From the NCBI RefSeq assembly GCF_000159095.1, contig NZ_GG666296.1:271997-335996 (forward strand): a stretch of 64,000 bases of DNA, read 5' to 3'. Source of the DNA: Anaerococcus tetradius ATCC 35098 (GTDB lineage: Bacteria; Bacillota; Clostridia; Tissierellales; Peptoniphilaceae). Below the pieces are notes generated by a model that saw only the letters and a list, made by a program, of their open reading frames with translations, was not told the DNA's origin and searched no databases. The translations under genes and the position numbers were made by a program. Each line of letters starts with the position of its first letter. The stretch's first letter is position 1. Shown piece by piece: positions 46,457-56,225 of the stretch.

Positions 46457-46612
46457 TTATTTAGCTTCGAACATGTCTTTGCCAACACCACAAACTGGGC
46501 AAGTCCAATCTTCTGGAAGTTGGTCAAATTCTGTACCTGCTTCGATACCGTTATCTACATCGCCTTCAGCTGGGTCATAGATATAACCACATGCTGTACA
46601 TACATATTTCAT
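46457..46612 (-). CDS. Rubredoxin 1
   Basis: 51 residues with iron cysteines CTACG and CPVCG. It differs from rubredoxin 2 at about seven positions near the middle and C-terminus (for instance GIEAGTE for [18 protein letters not shown] for [11 protein letters not shown]). Leader and first 22 codons are nearly identical, so the pair is a recent tandem duplication. Each has its own ribosome site and the first its own terminator. Confidence 0.94.
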   Translation of the reverse strand: MKYVCTACGYIYDPAEGDVDNGIEAGTEFDQLPEDWTCPVCGVGKDMFEAK

Positions 46613-46747
46613 ATTAGAATGTCTCCTTTCATTCATCTTACACCTATATTATACCACCTTTATCTAATTTATAAACATTCTTTCTTTAAATTCATTTTTA
46701 AAGATATATTTTTTTAGAACTGGGTATGTATTAACTAGGAGAAAAAT

Positions 46748-47125
46748 ATGGATATTATAAGTTGCGAGATAAATACAGATATCAATTCTATAAAAAAATT
46801 TAATAATGAGGCCTTGGAAGTCATAAAAAGGAGATTTGACGACAAGGACTTTGTCTTTAAACTAAGGCTTATCTTGGATGAACTTATAATAAATTCTTAC
46901 AAGCATGGCAACAAGAAGGTCTTCGATAGAAAAATCAACTGCCTAGTCCTAGTTGATGATGACTATTGCCTAGTAAAGGTCAAAGACGAGGGAGCTGGTA
47001 TAAATATCAAAAATAGTGACGATCCTTTGGCGGAAAATGGCAGGGGGATTATGCTTGTCAGTGCCATATCCGATGAGCTTGTAGTTGAAGAAAATGTAAT
47101 TGCTGCATTGGTTTTTTATAAATAA
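46748..47125 (+). CDS. Anti-sigma factor-like histidine-kinase-type ATPase (RsbW/SpoIIAB family)
   Basis: 125 residues. GHKL ATPase fold: N-box ELIINSYKHGN, G1 DEGAGI and the G2-like GRGIMLV. Stand-alone domains of this size are serine kinase/anti-sigma factors acting on an anti-anti-sigma protein. No sigma or STAS gene is adjacent, so the partner is elsewhere or the protein is of a divergent type. Confidence 0.8.
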   Translation: MDIISCEINTDINSIKKFNNEALEVIKRRFDDKDFVFKLRLILDELIINSYKHGNKKVFDRKINCLVLVDDDYCLVKVKDEGAGINIKNSDDPLAENGRGIMLVSAISDELVVEENVIAALVFYK

Positions 47126-47174
47126 GAGCAAAAAACTCATAATTTTAACAAAAAAATTGCGAATATTTCTGTCT

Positions 47175-47199
47175 AACATCCGAAAAAGGATGTTTTTTT
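47175..47199 (+). terminator. Terminator ahead of bipA
   Basis: AACATCC-GAAAAA-GGATGTT then T-run. Confidence 0.85.
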
Positions 47200-47274
47200 A
47201 TCGTTTAATATTGATAAGATATTAACATGGGATATAATATATTGATAGAATTTGTTAGAATGAAAGAAGGTTTT

Positions 47275-49098
47275 ATGAATAGAGAAGATGTAAGAAATGT
47301 AGCCATTATTGCCCACGTAGACCATGGTAAGACTACCCTTGTAGATGGTTTGCTAAAGACTAGTGGCTTATTTAGAGATAATCAAGAAGTTAAGGAAAGA
47401 GTTATGGACTCGAACACTATCGAAAAAGAACGTGGAATAACCATCCTTTCCAAAAACACTGCTGTTTTTTATAAGGATAAAAAGATTAATATTATAGATA
47501 CTCCAGGCCACGCTGACTTTGGTGGAGAGGTAGAGAGGGTTCTTAATATGGCAGAATCTGTTGTCCTAGTTGTTGACAGCCACGAAGGCCCAATGCCACA
47601 AACCAAGTTTGTATTAAAGAAGGCAATCGAGCTAAATCTTCCAGCCATTGTTTGTATCAACAAGGTTGATAGAGCTGATCAAAGAATAGATGAAGTAGAA
47701 GATGAAATCCTCGATTTATTTATTAGCCTTGATGCTGATGAGTCCTACCTAGAAAGTCCTTTCGTCTATGCTTCAGCCAAGAATGGCTGGGCTTCTAATG
47801 AAAAGGGAGTAGTGAAGGATGATATGACTGACCTTTTGGATACAATTATCGACTACACACCAGCCTTTAATGCAGATGAAAATGCTCCATTCAAGGTCTT
47901 GGTATCTACTACTGACTATAACGACTATCTAGGAAGAATTGCCATAGGCAAGGTAGAAAGTGGAGTAATCAAGAAAAATGCCAACGCCATAATTACCAAC
48001 TACAATGATCCTGACAGACACACAAAATCTAAAATCGTAACAATTTATGAATTTGACGGTCTAGAAAGAAAAGAAGTTGAAGAATCTAAGTTTGGTTCAA
48101 TTGTAGCACTTTCTGGTATGGAGGATATAAATATAGGAGATACTATATGTACAGAAGAAGATAGTGAACCTATAGAGTTTACCAAAATTTCTGAGCCAAC
48201 CCTATCTATGACCTTCTCTGTAAATGACTCACCATTTGCTGGTCGTGATGGTAAATATGTAACAAGTAGACACCTTAGAGATAGGCTCTTTAAGGAAAAA
48301 GAAACTGATGTTTCCCTAAGGGTAGAAACTACCGATTCGACAGAAGCCTTCAAGGTATCAGGTCGTGGTGAGCTTCACCTTTCAGTTCTCATAGAAAATC
48401 TTAGACGTGAAGGTTACGAGTTTCAAGTATCAAAGCCAGAAGTAATGTTTAAGACTGATGAATTGGGTAAGAAAACTGAACCGATAGAGATTGCAACCAT
48501 TGATGTAGATCAAGCTTACTCTGGTTCAGTTATTGAAAAACTTGGTAGGAGAAAGGGCGAGATGATTGATATGAAACCATCTGGTTCAGGCTACAACAGG
48601 CTAATCTTTAGAATCCCTGCAAGGGGCCTTATAGGCTACAGGACAGAGTTTATGACCGATACCAAGGGTACAGGTATCCTTAACTCAGAATTCGAAGGAT
48701 ATGACCTCTACAAGGGCGATATGGAACATAGAAATGTAGGAAGTCTAATAGCAAGTGAAACTGGAATTGCTACAGCCTACGGACTAAATTCAGCCCAAAC
48801 AAGAGGTCTCCTTTTCATAGAACCAAGCGATGAAGTTTATGAGGGTCTTGTAGTAGGAATGAATGCCAAGGGCCTTGATATAGATGTAAATGTCTGCAAG
48901 AAGAAAAAACTAACCAACACTCGTGCAAGTGGAAGCGATGATGCTATAATGCTTACTCCTGCAAAGAAAATGTCTGTTGAAGAGATGATGGAATTTGTGG
49001 AAGAAGATGAGTTAATCGAAATCACCCCTAACCATCTAAGAATTAGAAAAAGGATTCTAGACTCAAACCTAAGGTATAAGTCAAAAAAGAATAATTAG
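47275..49098 (+). CDS. typA: Ribosome-associated GTPase BipA/TypA
   Basis: 607 residues. GTPase motifs AHVDHGKTT, ERGITI, DTPGHADFGGE, NKVDR and the BipA-specific C-terminal domains (GRGELHLSVLIENLRREGYEF; GLIGYRTEF). It assists large-subunit assembly and stress translation on the ribosome. The start at 47275 (MNREDVRN) follows AGAAGG and matches the family N-terminus; the ATG 48 bases earlier is rejected. Confidence 0.96.
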   Translation: MNREDVRNVAIIAHVDHGKTTLVDGLLKTSGLFRDNQEVKERVMDSNTIEKERGITILSKNTAVFYKDKKINIIDTPGHADFGGEVERVLNMAESVVLVVDSHEGPMPQTKFVLKKAIELNLPAIVCINKVDRADQRIDEVEDEILDLFISLDADESYLESPFVYASAKNGWASNEKGVVKDDMTDLLDTIIDYTPAFNADENAPFKVLVSTTDYNDYLGRIAIGKVESGVIKKNANAIITNYNDPDRHTKSKIVTIYEFDGLERKEVEESKFGSIVALSGMEDINIGDTICTEEDSEPIEFTKISEPTLSMTFSVNDSPFAGRDGKYVTSRHLRDRLFKEKETDVSLRVETTDSTEAFKVSGRGELHLSVLIENLRREGYEFQVSKPEVMFKTDELGKKTEPIEIATIDVDQAYSGSVIEKLGRRKGEMIDMKPSGSGYNRLIFRIPARGLIGYRTEFMTDTKGTGILNSEFEGYDLYKGDMEHRNVGSLIASETGIATAYGLNSAQTRGLLFIEPSDEVYEGLVVGMNAKGLDIDVNVCKKKKLTNTRASGSDDAIMLTPAKKMSVEEMMEFVEEDELIEITPNHLRIRKRILDSNLRYKSKKNN

Positions 49099-49106
49099 AG
49101 GTTCTT

Positions 49107-49721
49107 ATGCTTAAAACTACTGAAAGAAATCTAAGTTTCATAATAGCAATCACAAGTATTCTTGTCTTTGCCCTAACCCTTGCTGGAGTTTTTATGAACA
49201 ATAGCTTGATTGGGCTTTTGTGGAATGGCTTATTTCTCATAAGTTGGCTTATGATGCTAGTCTTTGGACTTGTAGTTCTCTTTGATGGAAAGGCCCTTCA
49301 CTTTTCCATCTTTGTAGGCTTTATCACAGCCCTAGCCTTTATGTGCCTAAGTGCTCATGCTATCCTTATACTCGCTAGATTTATCCCACAACTTCCAGCC
49401 CGTATAATCTTGCCTAATACTTATCTTTTGAAATATAATCAGATGATTTTCTATACCGCCCTAATAATAGTGTATTTTATTCATATAATAAACTACATAA
49501 AGCTAAACCCTCAAAGAAAGCTTGAAGAGCAAATAGAAAAAGACCCAAAAGATAGGGAAGAAGTTATTACTGAAAATAAGGAAGATGAAACTAGCGAAGC
49601 TTTAGTAGAAGAAAGAGAGTTAAGTGAAAAAGACCTTTCAATCTTAAACTCTCACCTAGCCCAAGACAATGACTTGCTTTTAGAAAATAATAAAGAAGAT
49701 AAACAAGACTTAAAAAATTAG
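49107..49721 (+). CDS. Hypothetical membrane protein with acidic cytoplasmic tail
   Basis: 204 residues. Four hydrophobic segments between about residues 10 and 130, then a charged Glu/Lys-rich tail. No family recognised. It lies eight bases after bipA and 18 before rex, so it is probably co-transcribed with them. Confidence 0.65.
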   Translation: MLKTTERNLSFIIAITSILVFALTLAGVFMNNSLIGLLWNGLFLISWLMMLVFGLVVLFDGKALHFSIFVGFITALAFMCLSAHAILILARFIPQLPARIILPNTYLLKYNQMIFYTALIIVYFIHIINYIKLNPQRKLEEQIEKDPKDREEVITENKEDETSEALVEERELSEKDLSILNSHLAQDNDLLLENNKEDKQDLKN

Positions 49722-49739
49722 AAAGGATTGGAGAAGTAA

Positions 49740-50384
49740 ATGACCAAGCAAAATATTTCTTTATCAGTCATAAAAAGACTGCCAAAGTATTACCGATACC
49801 TAGAAAGTATCAACGAGAAGGGTATCATCAGAGTTTCTTCTAAGGAACTATCAGAAATCACAGGGCTTACTGCAAGCCAAATTAGACAAGACCTAAACCA
49901 TTTTGGTTGTTTCGGCCAACAAGGCTATGGCTACAATGTTTCAGAATTGATTGATGAGTTATCAAAAATTATCGGCGTAGATAAGACCTACTCTATGATC
50001 CTAGTAGGCTTTGGTAATATAGGCCATGCCCTCTACAAATATAGGTCCTTTAGAGACCTCGGTTATGAATTTAAGGCTGTCTTTGACAAGAACCCTGATT
50101 TCATAAGTGATGCTACAAAAGATGATATAGAAATTTTAGATGTAAAGAAGCTAAGGGATTATCTAAAAGAAAACAAAATAGACATAGGAATAATAGCAAC
50201 ACCAAAAGAAGCTGCCCAAGAATTAGCAGACATCCTTTGCGAAGGCGGTGTTAAGGGAATTTGGAACTTCTCTCCAGTCGACCTAAAGGTGAAAAACAAT
50301 GTCGTTATAGAATCAGTCCACCTAGATGAGTCCCTCTTCACCCTAACCTACTTCATGAACTCTCCAGAGGATTTTATATTTTAA
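49740..50384 (+). CDS. rex: Redox-sensing transcriptional repressor Rex
   Basis: 214 residues, the family length. Winged helix (ISLSVIKRLPKYYRYL; SKELSEITGLTASQIRQDLNHFG) and a Rossmann NADH-binding domain (LVGFGNIGHAL). It represses fermentation genes when NAD is high and lets go when NADH rises. The ABC-F gene starts directly at its stop codon. Confidence 0.96.
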   Translation: MTKQNISLSVIKRLPKYYRYLESINEKGIIRVSSKELSEITGLTASQIRQDLNHFGCFGQQGYGYNVSELIDELSKIIGVDKTYSMILVGFGNIGHALYKYRSFRDLGYEFKAVFDKNPDFISDATKDDIEILDVKKLRDYLKENKIDIGIIATPKEAAQELADILCEGGVKGIWNFSPVDLKVKNNVVIESVHLDESLFTLTYFMNSPEDFIF

Positions 50385-52304
50385 ATGAATGTTTTAACAG
50401 CATCAAACCTTGCTAAGTCATACCCCTTAAAGGACATCTTTGACAAGCTAAGTTTTAAAATCGAAAAAGGCGATAAGGCTGGGCTTATTGGTGCGAATGG
50501 GGCAGGCAAGACAACACTTTTTAATATCCTAACTGGAGAAATCAGCCCCGACTCTGGGGAAATCTATATAGCAAATGACACAAAAGTAGGTTATCTCAAA
50601 CAAATCCTTAGCCTTGATACGGATATGACCATCCATGAATTTGTCTTGGGCGTCTTTGACAATCTCCTAAGCCTAGAAGAGGACATGAGAGCCCTAGAAC
50701 ATGCCATGGCTAAGGAAAAAGATCCGACAAAGCTTGATTTCATAATGAAGTCTTACACAGAAAAGTCCGAAGAATTTGCTGACAAAAATGGCTATGCCAT
50801 AAGAAGCGAAATCGAAGGCACCCTAACAGCCATGGGTTTTGCTAAGGAGGACTTCGACAAAAACATATCCGAACTTTCTGGAGGTCAGAAGGCGAGAGTG
50901 GAACTTGCGCATCTAATTTTAGAAAAACCAGACCTAATCTTACTAGATGAGCCAACCAACCATCTTGACATAGGGGCTATCCGTTTTCTTGAAACTTTTA
51001 TCAAAAACTACAAGGGCTCGGTCATAGTTATCTCCCACGATAGGTATTTTCTTGATAATACTGTAAATAAGATTTTTATGCTGGAAAATGGAAGGCTAAG
51101 TAGCTATGAGGGTAACTACACGACCTTTATGGCTCAAAGGAAAAAAGACCTTGAAGTAAGACTTCACCAATACAAGTCCCAACAAAAAGAAATCGAAAGA
51201 CAAGAAGAAATTATCGACAGGCTCAAAAATCTCGGCGGTAGCAAGAGGAAAAGAGGCATTTCCCAATCAAGGTCTAGGCAAAAACTTCTAGATAAGATGG
51301 AAAGGATTGAAAAGCCAGTCGAGCTAAGAGATTCAATGCATCTAAAATTCACCCCTCGTATCCAATCGGGAGTCGATGTCCTCAAGGTAAAAGACCTAGC
51401 AAAATCTTTCGGGCCGGAGGAGATTTTTTCAAACATATCCTTTAACCTTTATAGGAAAGAAAGATGTGCCATAATCGGGGAAAATGGTATAGGAAAGACG
51501 ACTCTTTTTAGGATAATTATGGGAGAAGAAGCAAAAAGTGGAGGAGATTTAAGGCTGGGTCAATCAGTTAACATAGGCTACTTTGACCAGGAACAGAAAT
51601 CTCTCGACCTAGACAATACTATCTTTGAAGAAGTATCCAAGACCTACCCAATGCTTACTAACTATGAGATTAGATCCTACCTAGCCAAGTTTATGTTCTA
51701 TGAGGATGATGTAAATAGGCTAGTTGGAGAATTATCTGGTGGAGAAAGATCGAGGATATCCCTACTAAAACTTATGATATCCGATACCAACTTTATCCTT
51801 ATGGATGAGCCGACCAACCACCTAGACATAGATAGCAAGGAAATCCTAGAAGATGCCATCCTCGATTATGAGGGAACCGTCCTAATCATTAGCCACGATA
51901 GGTACTTCCTAAATAAAATTGCTGGCAAAATCCTTGAGATGAAAAAAGATGGGATGGATGAATATTTAGGTAACTACTCATATTACGAACAAAAGCTCCG
52001 TGAGATGAATCTTGAAGATGAGAAAAAAGACCTACAAACCAAGACTCAAATCAAAAAGGATAGGCAAAAAGAAAATATCAAGAAAAATGAACTTAGAAAG
52101 ATTAAGGCCGATATCAGAGAAATAGAAGAAAGGCAAGAAGAGATAGAAAAAACTATCAAAGACCTAACAGATCTTAGCCTAAAAGAAGGCTTCTACGAAG
52201 ATAGCGACTTGGTCGCAAGGACTTTTTCCGAGATTAAAAATCTAGAAAGTGAAAAAGATGAACTCGACCACAAATGGCTTAGTCTTAGTCTTAAAATTGA
52301 ATAA
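50385..52304 (+). CDS. ABC-F family ATPase
   Basis: 639 residues, no membrane helices, two ATPase domains (GANGAGKTT; GENGIGKTT), each with LSGGQKARVEL or LSGGERSRISL and DEPTNHLDI. The linker near 240-310 is charged, and the C-terminal 90 residues form a coiled coil. This is the Uup/YdiF group, acting on ribosomes, either in translation rescue or (for some) antibiotic resistance. Resistance is not supported by anything here. Adjacent to rex with no gap. Confidence 0.9.
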   Translation: MNVLTASNLAKSYPLKDIFDKLSFKIEKGDKAGLIGANGAGKTTLFNILTGEISPDSGEIYIANDTKVGYLKQILSLDTDMTIHEFVLGVFDNLLSLEEDMRALEHAMAKEKDPTKLDFIMKSYTEKSEEFADKNGYAIRSEIEGTLTAMGFAKEDFDKNISELSGGQKARVELAHLILEKPDLILLDEPTNHLDIGAIRFLETFIKNYKGSVIVISHDRYFLDNTVNKIFMLENGRLSSYEGNYTTFMAQRKKDLEVRLHQYKSQQKEIERQEEIIDRLKNLGGSKRKRGISQSRSRQKLLDKMERIEKPVELRDSMHLKFTPRIQSGVDVLKVKDLAKSFGPEEIFSNISFNLYRKERCAIIGENGIGKTTLFRIIMGEEAKSGGDLRLGQSVNIGYFDQEQKSLDLDNTIFEEVSKTYPMLTNYEIRSYLAKFMFYEDDVNRLVGELSGGERSRISLLKLMISDTNFILMDEPTNHLDIDSKEILEDAILDYEGTVLIISHDRYFLNKIAGKILEMKKDGMDEYLGNYSYYEQKLREMNLEDEKKDLQTKTQIKKDRQKENIKKNELRKIKADIREIEERQEEIEKTIKDLTDLSLKEGFYEDSDLVARTFSEIKNLESEKDELDHKWLSLSLKIE

Positions 52305-52352
52305 GAAGATTAAAGCACCCTTATGGGGGTATCAATATTAGGAGGAGGACTT

Positions 52353-52886
52353 ATGGGAAAATTTAAAAGACTTATTTATTCCTTGATGGCTATAGTATTG
52401 ATCCTCTTGGGTGCTATTTTTATAACAGTAGGAATCATCAAGCAAGATATGCTATTTGCTATCCTCTATTATTTACAAAATCCTAATATTAGAAGGGTAT
52501 TTGTTATCTTAGGATTAATCCTACTAGCCTTTGCCATAATGCTAATAATTGATTTAATCATATCGTCAAAGACTGATTATGAATATCTTATAGAAAATGA
52601 AGCTGGCAATATCCTTATCAAGCGATACTCTCTAGAAAGCCTCGCAAGGATAGCCATAGAGAAATTTGGAGTCAAAGCTCTTGGCCAAGATGTAAAGATA
52701 TTGACCAAGGAAGGAAAAATAAAACTAGCTTCTAAAATTGAAGTTCGTGATGAGGTTGATTTGCTAAGTCTTTCTGAAACAATCAAAGCTGAAATAAGAA
52801 AAGCTTTAGAAGAGCTAACAGGTCTAAGAGAAATGGAAATAGACTTGTATTTCCAGAAAGCCAAGGATAGAAGGGAAAAGGACTAG
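52353..52886 (+). CDS. amaP: Alkaline shock response membrane anchor protein (AmaP)
   Basis: About 177 residues. Two N-terminal membrane segments (near 8-28 and 45-68), then a domain with the KRYSLESLARIAI and VRDEVDLLSLSE segments typical of the AmaP family. It anchors Asp23 to the membrane. GGAGGAGG before the ATG at 52353 decides the start over 52323. The next two genes complete the operon. Confidence 0.85.
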   Translation: MGKFKRLIYSLMAIVLILLGAIFITVGIIKQDMLFAILYYLQNPNIRRVFVILGLILLAFAIMLIIDLIISSKTDYEYLIENEAGNILIKRYSLESLARIAIEKFGVKALGQDVKILTKEGKIKLASKIEVRDEVDLLSLSETIKAEIRKALEELTGLREMEIDLYFQKAKDRREKD

Positions 52887-52888
52887 GA

Positions 52889-53179
52889 ATGGATAAGAAT
52901 AAAGAAGAAAATACCAAAAATTTTACTGTCTATGACCTAGAAATGAGAAGAATGGACAAAGAAGAGGCGGAAAAAGAGAAAAGACTAGCCTTTTATAGGA
53001 GAAATAAGGCTAAGCTTATAGCATCTAGCCTGGGTCTAATATTCCTATTTTGCCTATTTAACTTCGGCTTTTTTAGGACCATGGGAATAATACTTGTTAT
53101 GTTTATAGCCTATACTATTGGGGCCTATTTCGATAGGGACTACCAATATATAAACTTTTTAAAGAGCCTATTTAGATAA
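52889..53179 (+). CDS. Small membrane protein, DUF2273 family
   Basis: 96 residues with a charged N-terminal part and two hydrophobic segments near 42-78 (LGLIFLFCLFNFG; IILVMFIAYTIGA). The DUF2273 family sits between AmaP and Asp23 in many Firmicutes. Confidence 0.8.
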   Translation: MDKNKEENTKNFTVYDLEMRRMDKEEAEKEKRLAFYRRNKAKLIASSLGLIFLFCLFNFGFFRTMGIILVMFIAYTIGAYFDRDYQYINFLKSLFR

Positions 53180-53190
53180 AGGAGACTAAG

Positions 53191-53640
53191 ATGACAGAAA
53201 ATAAAGAAACAATAAAAGAACTCAATGAAAAAAGAGAACTCGCTTACGAAGAAAGCAAGCTTATAATAGAAGATAAGGTTGTAGCTAAAATTGCAAGAAT
53301 TGCCATAAAGAACGTAGACGGCATCCTAGAAATGAAGGGAAATATTGCCGACTCCATCGGATCTTTCTTCTCTGGTCGTGACGAACACTCAACTGCAGGA
53401 GTAAATGTAGAAGTTGGGGAGAAAGAAGCCAAGGTAAATCTAGACGTAATAATAGAATATGGCAAAAATGCTACAAGAATCTTTTCTGATATCAAAAGAG
53501 TAGTAACAAGTAATGTAAAAGAAATGACAGGTCTTGATGTCGTTACTGTAAATGTTAATATCGTAGATGTCATGACAAGATCCGAATACGAAAAGAAAAA
53601 CAAAGAAAATAACGACAAGGATATTCAAAATAGATACTGA
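53191..53640 (+). CDS. Asp23/Gls24-family envelope stress protein
   Basis: 149 residues. IEDKVVAKIARIAIKNVDGI and the long strand VNVEVGEKEAKVNLDVIIEYG are typical of the family. Abundant envelope-associated protein of unknown mechanism, held at the membrane by AmaP, encoded two genes upstream. AAAGGAG before the ATG. Confidence 0.92.
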   Translation: MTENKETIKELNEKRELAYEESKLIIEDKVVAKIARIAIKNVDGILEMKGNIADSIGSFFSGRDEHSTAGVNVEVGEKEAKVNLDVIIEYGKNATRIFSDIKRVVTSNVKEMTGLDVVTVNVNIVDVMTRSEYEKKNKENNDKDIQNRY

Positions 53641-53746
53641 TTTTTTACATCAAGGCTCTTGCCAATCAATGCTTTTCTAGCTAGGATTTCCCATAAGCTA
53701 AGGCCATTGACCTAGGGCATGGGCCATTTATTTTTTTGGAGTACAT

Positions 53747-54964
53747 ATGAACGATAGAAAATTTTTAGACGATAAAAACAAAGAAATTTTAAAGATAGGT
53801 ATAATCTTACTTATAGTATTTTTTGCCTTCTGGTATATAGATGCTTTGAAGGGACTTTTGCTAGGAGCCTACTCTGTATTTAGGCCAATTATGTATGGCT
53901 TGGTCATAGCCTTTATTATCAACCTACCTATGAACTTTTTCCAAGAAAAACTCTTTGGTAGGCTCATAGACAAAAATAAGCACAGGACCCTAGTCCTCGC
54001 CCTATCCCTAAGCCTATCATGGATAATATTCTTTGGGCTTTTTACCATAATGCTAACAGTATTCATACCAGAACTTGTAGCTGCCATATCATCTCTAATT
54101 GATAATATTCCAGTCTTTATGGATAAGCTTATAGAATATCTAAACAACCAAAAACTCTTTAATCAAATAGCAGCCGAGGTAATCAACAAGCTAAACAAAC
54201 TCGACATAGAAAACATCACCAAAGACATAACAAGCCTAGTAAATGGTAAGGATATGGGACTACTTAGCAAAACATCCAGTCTCTTTAACTCCTTCTCATC
54301 ATGGCTAATGTCTGTAATTATGGGATTTTTCTTTTCGATTTATGTATCAATGAACAAGAAAGCCTTAAGAGATGGGTCAAATAAATTGTTCTATGCGAAT
54401 TTTGATGATAAAACTGTCGAGCATATCAACTACTTTGCAAAACTAACCTACGACTCATTTTCAAGATTTTTTGAGACAAAACTTTTATCATGCTTGTCTA
54501 TCGGAACTATTTGCTTTATAGGTATGTTGTTACTAAAGCTTCCTATGGCAGGAATGATAGCAATTCTTGTTGGTGCCTTTGATATAATTCCATACTTTGG
54601 TCCCCTAATAGCAACAGGTATAGGTGTGATATTAATTTTTATCCAATCACCATCCCAAGCCCTAGTCTTCTTGGTCTTTGTCCTTGCCATCCAACAATTA
54701 CAAGAAAAAATCCTATATCCCCTTGTAATAGGCAAACGTCAGGGTCTTCCAGCCATATGGATATTCATATCAGTCTTCATAGGAGCTGGACTCTTTGGAA
54801 TTGTAGGCATGGTTACATCAATGCCTATAGCAACAGTGATATACAACCTAATCCAAGATAATATCAAGATTAAGCTAGGCCAAAAGAACTTCGATATGGC
54901 AAAAATTGATGAAATAAACAATAAAACTTACGAACAGATGCGAGAAGAGAAGATGAACAGCTAA
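53747..54964 (+). CDS. AI-2E family transporter (PerM-like)
   Basis: 405 residues, about eight membrane segments, with the family signature GAFDIIPYFGPLIATGIGV near residue 275 and the C-terminal VMQQLQEKILYPLV-like motif. The family includes AI-2 exporters and sodium/proton antiporters; the substrate here is not knowable from sequence. Confidence 0.88.
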   Translation: MNDRKFLDDKNKEILKIGIILLIVFFAFWYIDALKGLLLGAYSVFRPIMYGLVIAFIINLPMNFFQEKLFGRLIDKNKHRTLVLALSLSLSWIIFFGLFTIMLTVFIPELVAAISSLIDNIPVFMDKLIEYLNNQKLFNQIAAEVINKLNKLDIENITKDITSLVNGKDMGLLSKTSSLFNSFSSWLMSVIMGFFFSIYVSMNKKALRDGSNKLFYANFDDKTVEHINYFAKLTYDSFSRFFETKLLSCLSIGTICFIGMLLLKLPMAGMIAILVGAFDIIPYFGPLIATGIGVILIFIQSPSQALVFLVFVLAIQQLQEKILYPLVIGKRQGLPAIWIFISVFIGAGLFGIVGMVTSMPIATVIYNLIQDNIKIKLGQKNFDMAKIDEINNKTYEQMREEKMNS

Positions 54965-54982
54965 AGACAAAAAAGGAGATTT

Positions 54983-55708
54983 ATGCAAAAACGCTTTGAT
55001 CATACAAAAATCAAAAAAATACAAATATTAGACGGAGCTAGCCTAAAATATATAGCATTCTTATCAATGCTAATAGACCATGTAAATAACGCTCTAATTA
55101 CGCCATTCTTAGATGGTAGGGGCTTTCTCCTTTACCTATCCAATTTCCTATCCATCCTAGGAAGGATAGCCTTTCCAATCTTCATATTTTTTATAGTTGA
55201 GGGATACTTTAAGACGAAATCAAGGGCTAAATACCTCCTTAATCTCCTAATATTTGGCCTTATATCAGAAATCCCCTTCGACCTATTCACATCCAAAGAG
55301 CTTTTCGATCCCTACTGGAACAACATGATGTTTACCCTAGCCCTTTGCCTTATAACAATATGGATTATTGATAGCCTAAAAACAAAAATAAGAAGTAGAT
55401 ATATCTGGTATATAGGATCAATAATAATCGTAATAGCCTTTTCTTTTATAGCGATGTTTCTAAGCCTAGACTATGACTACCACGCCATAATCTTAGCCTA
55501 CATCTTCTATATATTCTACGATTATCCGATTCTTTCGGCAGGCCTTGCCTATCTTTCGATAATCAAGGAGCTATATTCTTTTTTGGGATTCGCCCTTACA
55601 ATTTGCTATAATGGAAAAAGAGGCAAGCAAAACAAATGGATAAACTATCTATTTTATCCAGTTCATATCCTAATATTGGGACTACTTAGAATATATCTTA
55701 ACATTTAA
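54983..55708 (+). CDS. TraX-family membrane protein
   Basis: 241 residues, six to seven membrane segments. LKYIAFLSMLIDHVNN at the start, GRIAFPIFIFFIVEGYFKT and LISEIPFDL are the TraX signature. TraX acetylates pilin in F plasmids; chromosomal homologues in Firmicutes are of unknown role. Only 18 bases separate it from the AI-2E gene and 10 from the next. Confidence 0.88.
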   Translation: MQKRFDHTKIKKIQILDGASLKYIAFLSMLIDHVNNALITPFLDGRGFLLYLSNFLSILGRIAFPIFIFFIVEGYFKTKSRAKYLLNLLIFGLISEIPFDLFTSKELFDPYWNNMMFTLALCLITIWIIDSLKTKIRSRYIWYIGSIIIVIAFSFIAMFLSLDYDYHAIILAYIFYIFYDYPILSAGLAYLSIIKELYSFLGFALTICYNGKRGKQNKWINYLFYPVHILILGLLRIYLNI

Positions 55709-55718
55709 AGGAGTATTT

Positions 55719-56141
55719 ATGGCAAGATTACAAGAATTGCAAGAAGCAAAAGAAAAAGCACAAGTCGTCTTAAAAAGCACAGATGAAGCCCTTAACTTTC
55801 TAAAATCGGCATCAAACTGGTCACTTTTTGACCTCCTTGGAGGAGAAGGAATAACAAGCTTAATGAAAAGAAGCAAAATCAAAAAAGCCAACAAGGAAAT
55901 CGAAAGAATGACTCTGGAATTAGAAGAGCTCAGAAAAGAACTAAAAGATGTCGACATTTCCCTACCCCTAGAAATATCCGACACCATGGAGGATAACTTC
56001 TTCGACGTATTCTTCGATAACATCTTTACCGACCTTAGGGTAAATGGCGAAATCAAGAAAAAACTTGCTGAGCTTAGGGACTTTAGGCAAAACATTGAAG
56101 AGCTTATCCAAAGACTTGACCAAGAAATAAATATCAACTAA
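55719..56141 (+). CDS. Hypothetical coiled-coil protein
   Basis: 140 residues, nearly all helical and charged, with heptad-like runs at about 1-30, 50-80 and 110-138. LLGGEGITSLMKRSKIKKAN around residue 38 is the only distinctive block. Soluble and cytoplasmic by composition. No family recognised. Probably in the operon with the TraX gene and closed by a terminator. Confidence 0.7.
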   Translation: MARLQELQEAKEKAQVVLKSTDEALNFLKSASNWSLFDLLGGEGITSLMKRSKIKKANKEIERMTLELEELRKELKDVDISLPLEISDTMEDNFFDVFFDNIFTDLRVNGEIKKKLAELRDFRQNIEELIQRLDQEININ

Positions 56142-56150
56142 TCCCACAAG

Positions 56151-56176
56151 AAAATCCCAACTAGTGGGATTTTTAA
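56151..56176 (+). terminator. Terminator
   Basis: AAAATCCCA / TGGGATTTT with a five-base loop and a T-tail. Confidence 0.85.
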
Positions 56177-56225
56177 AATGTAAATATATGTTATAATATT
56201 AATAAGAATAACAAAAGGAGTCCCA

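Noticed and set aside
46520..46717. Plus-strand 65-codon frame
   Set aside because: It is the complement of rubredoxin 1, which is clearly the coding strand.
50385..52304. Antibiotic resistance call for the ABC-F protein
   Set aside because: The sequence fits the general Uup/YdiF group; no resistance-type interdomain linker could be identified by eye.
53641..53746. Terminator after the Asp23 gene
   Set aside because: GGCCAT and GGGCATGGGCC pieces suggest pairing, but I could not find a convincing stem with a T-run.
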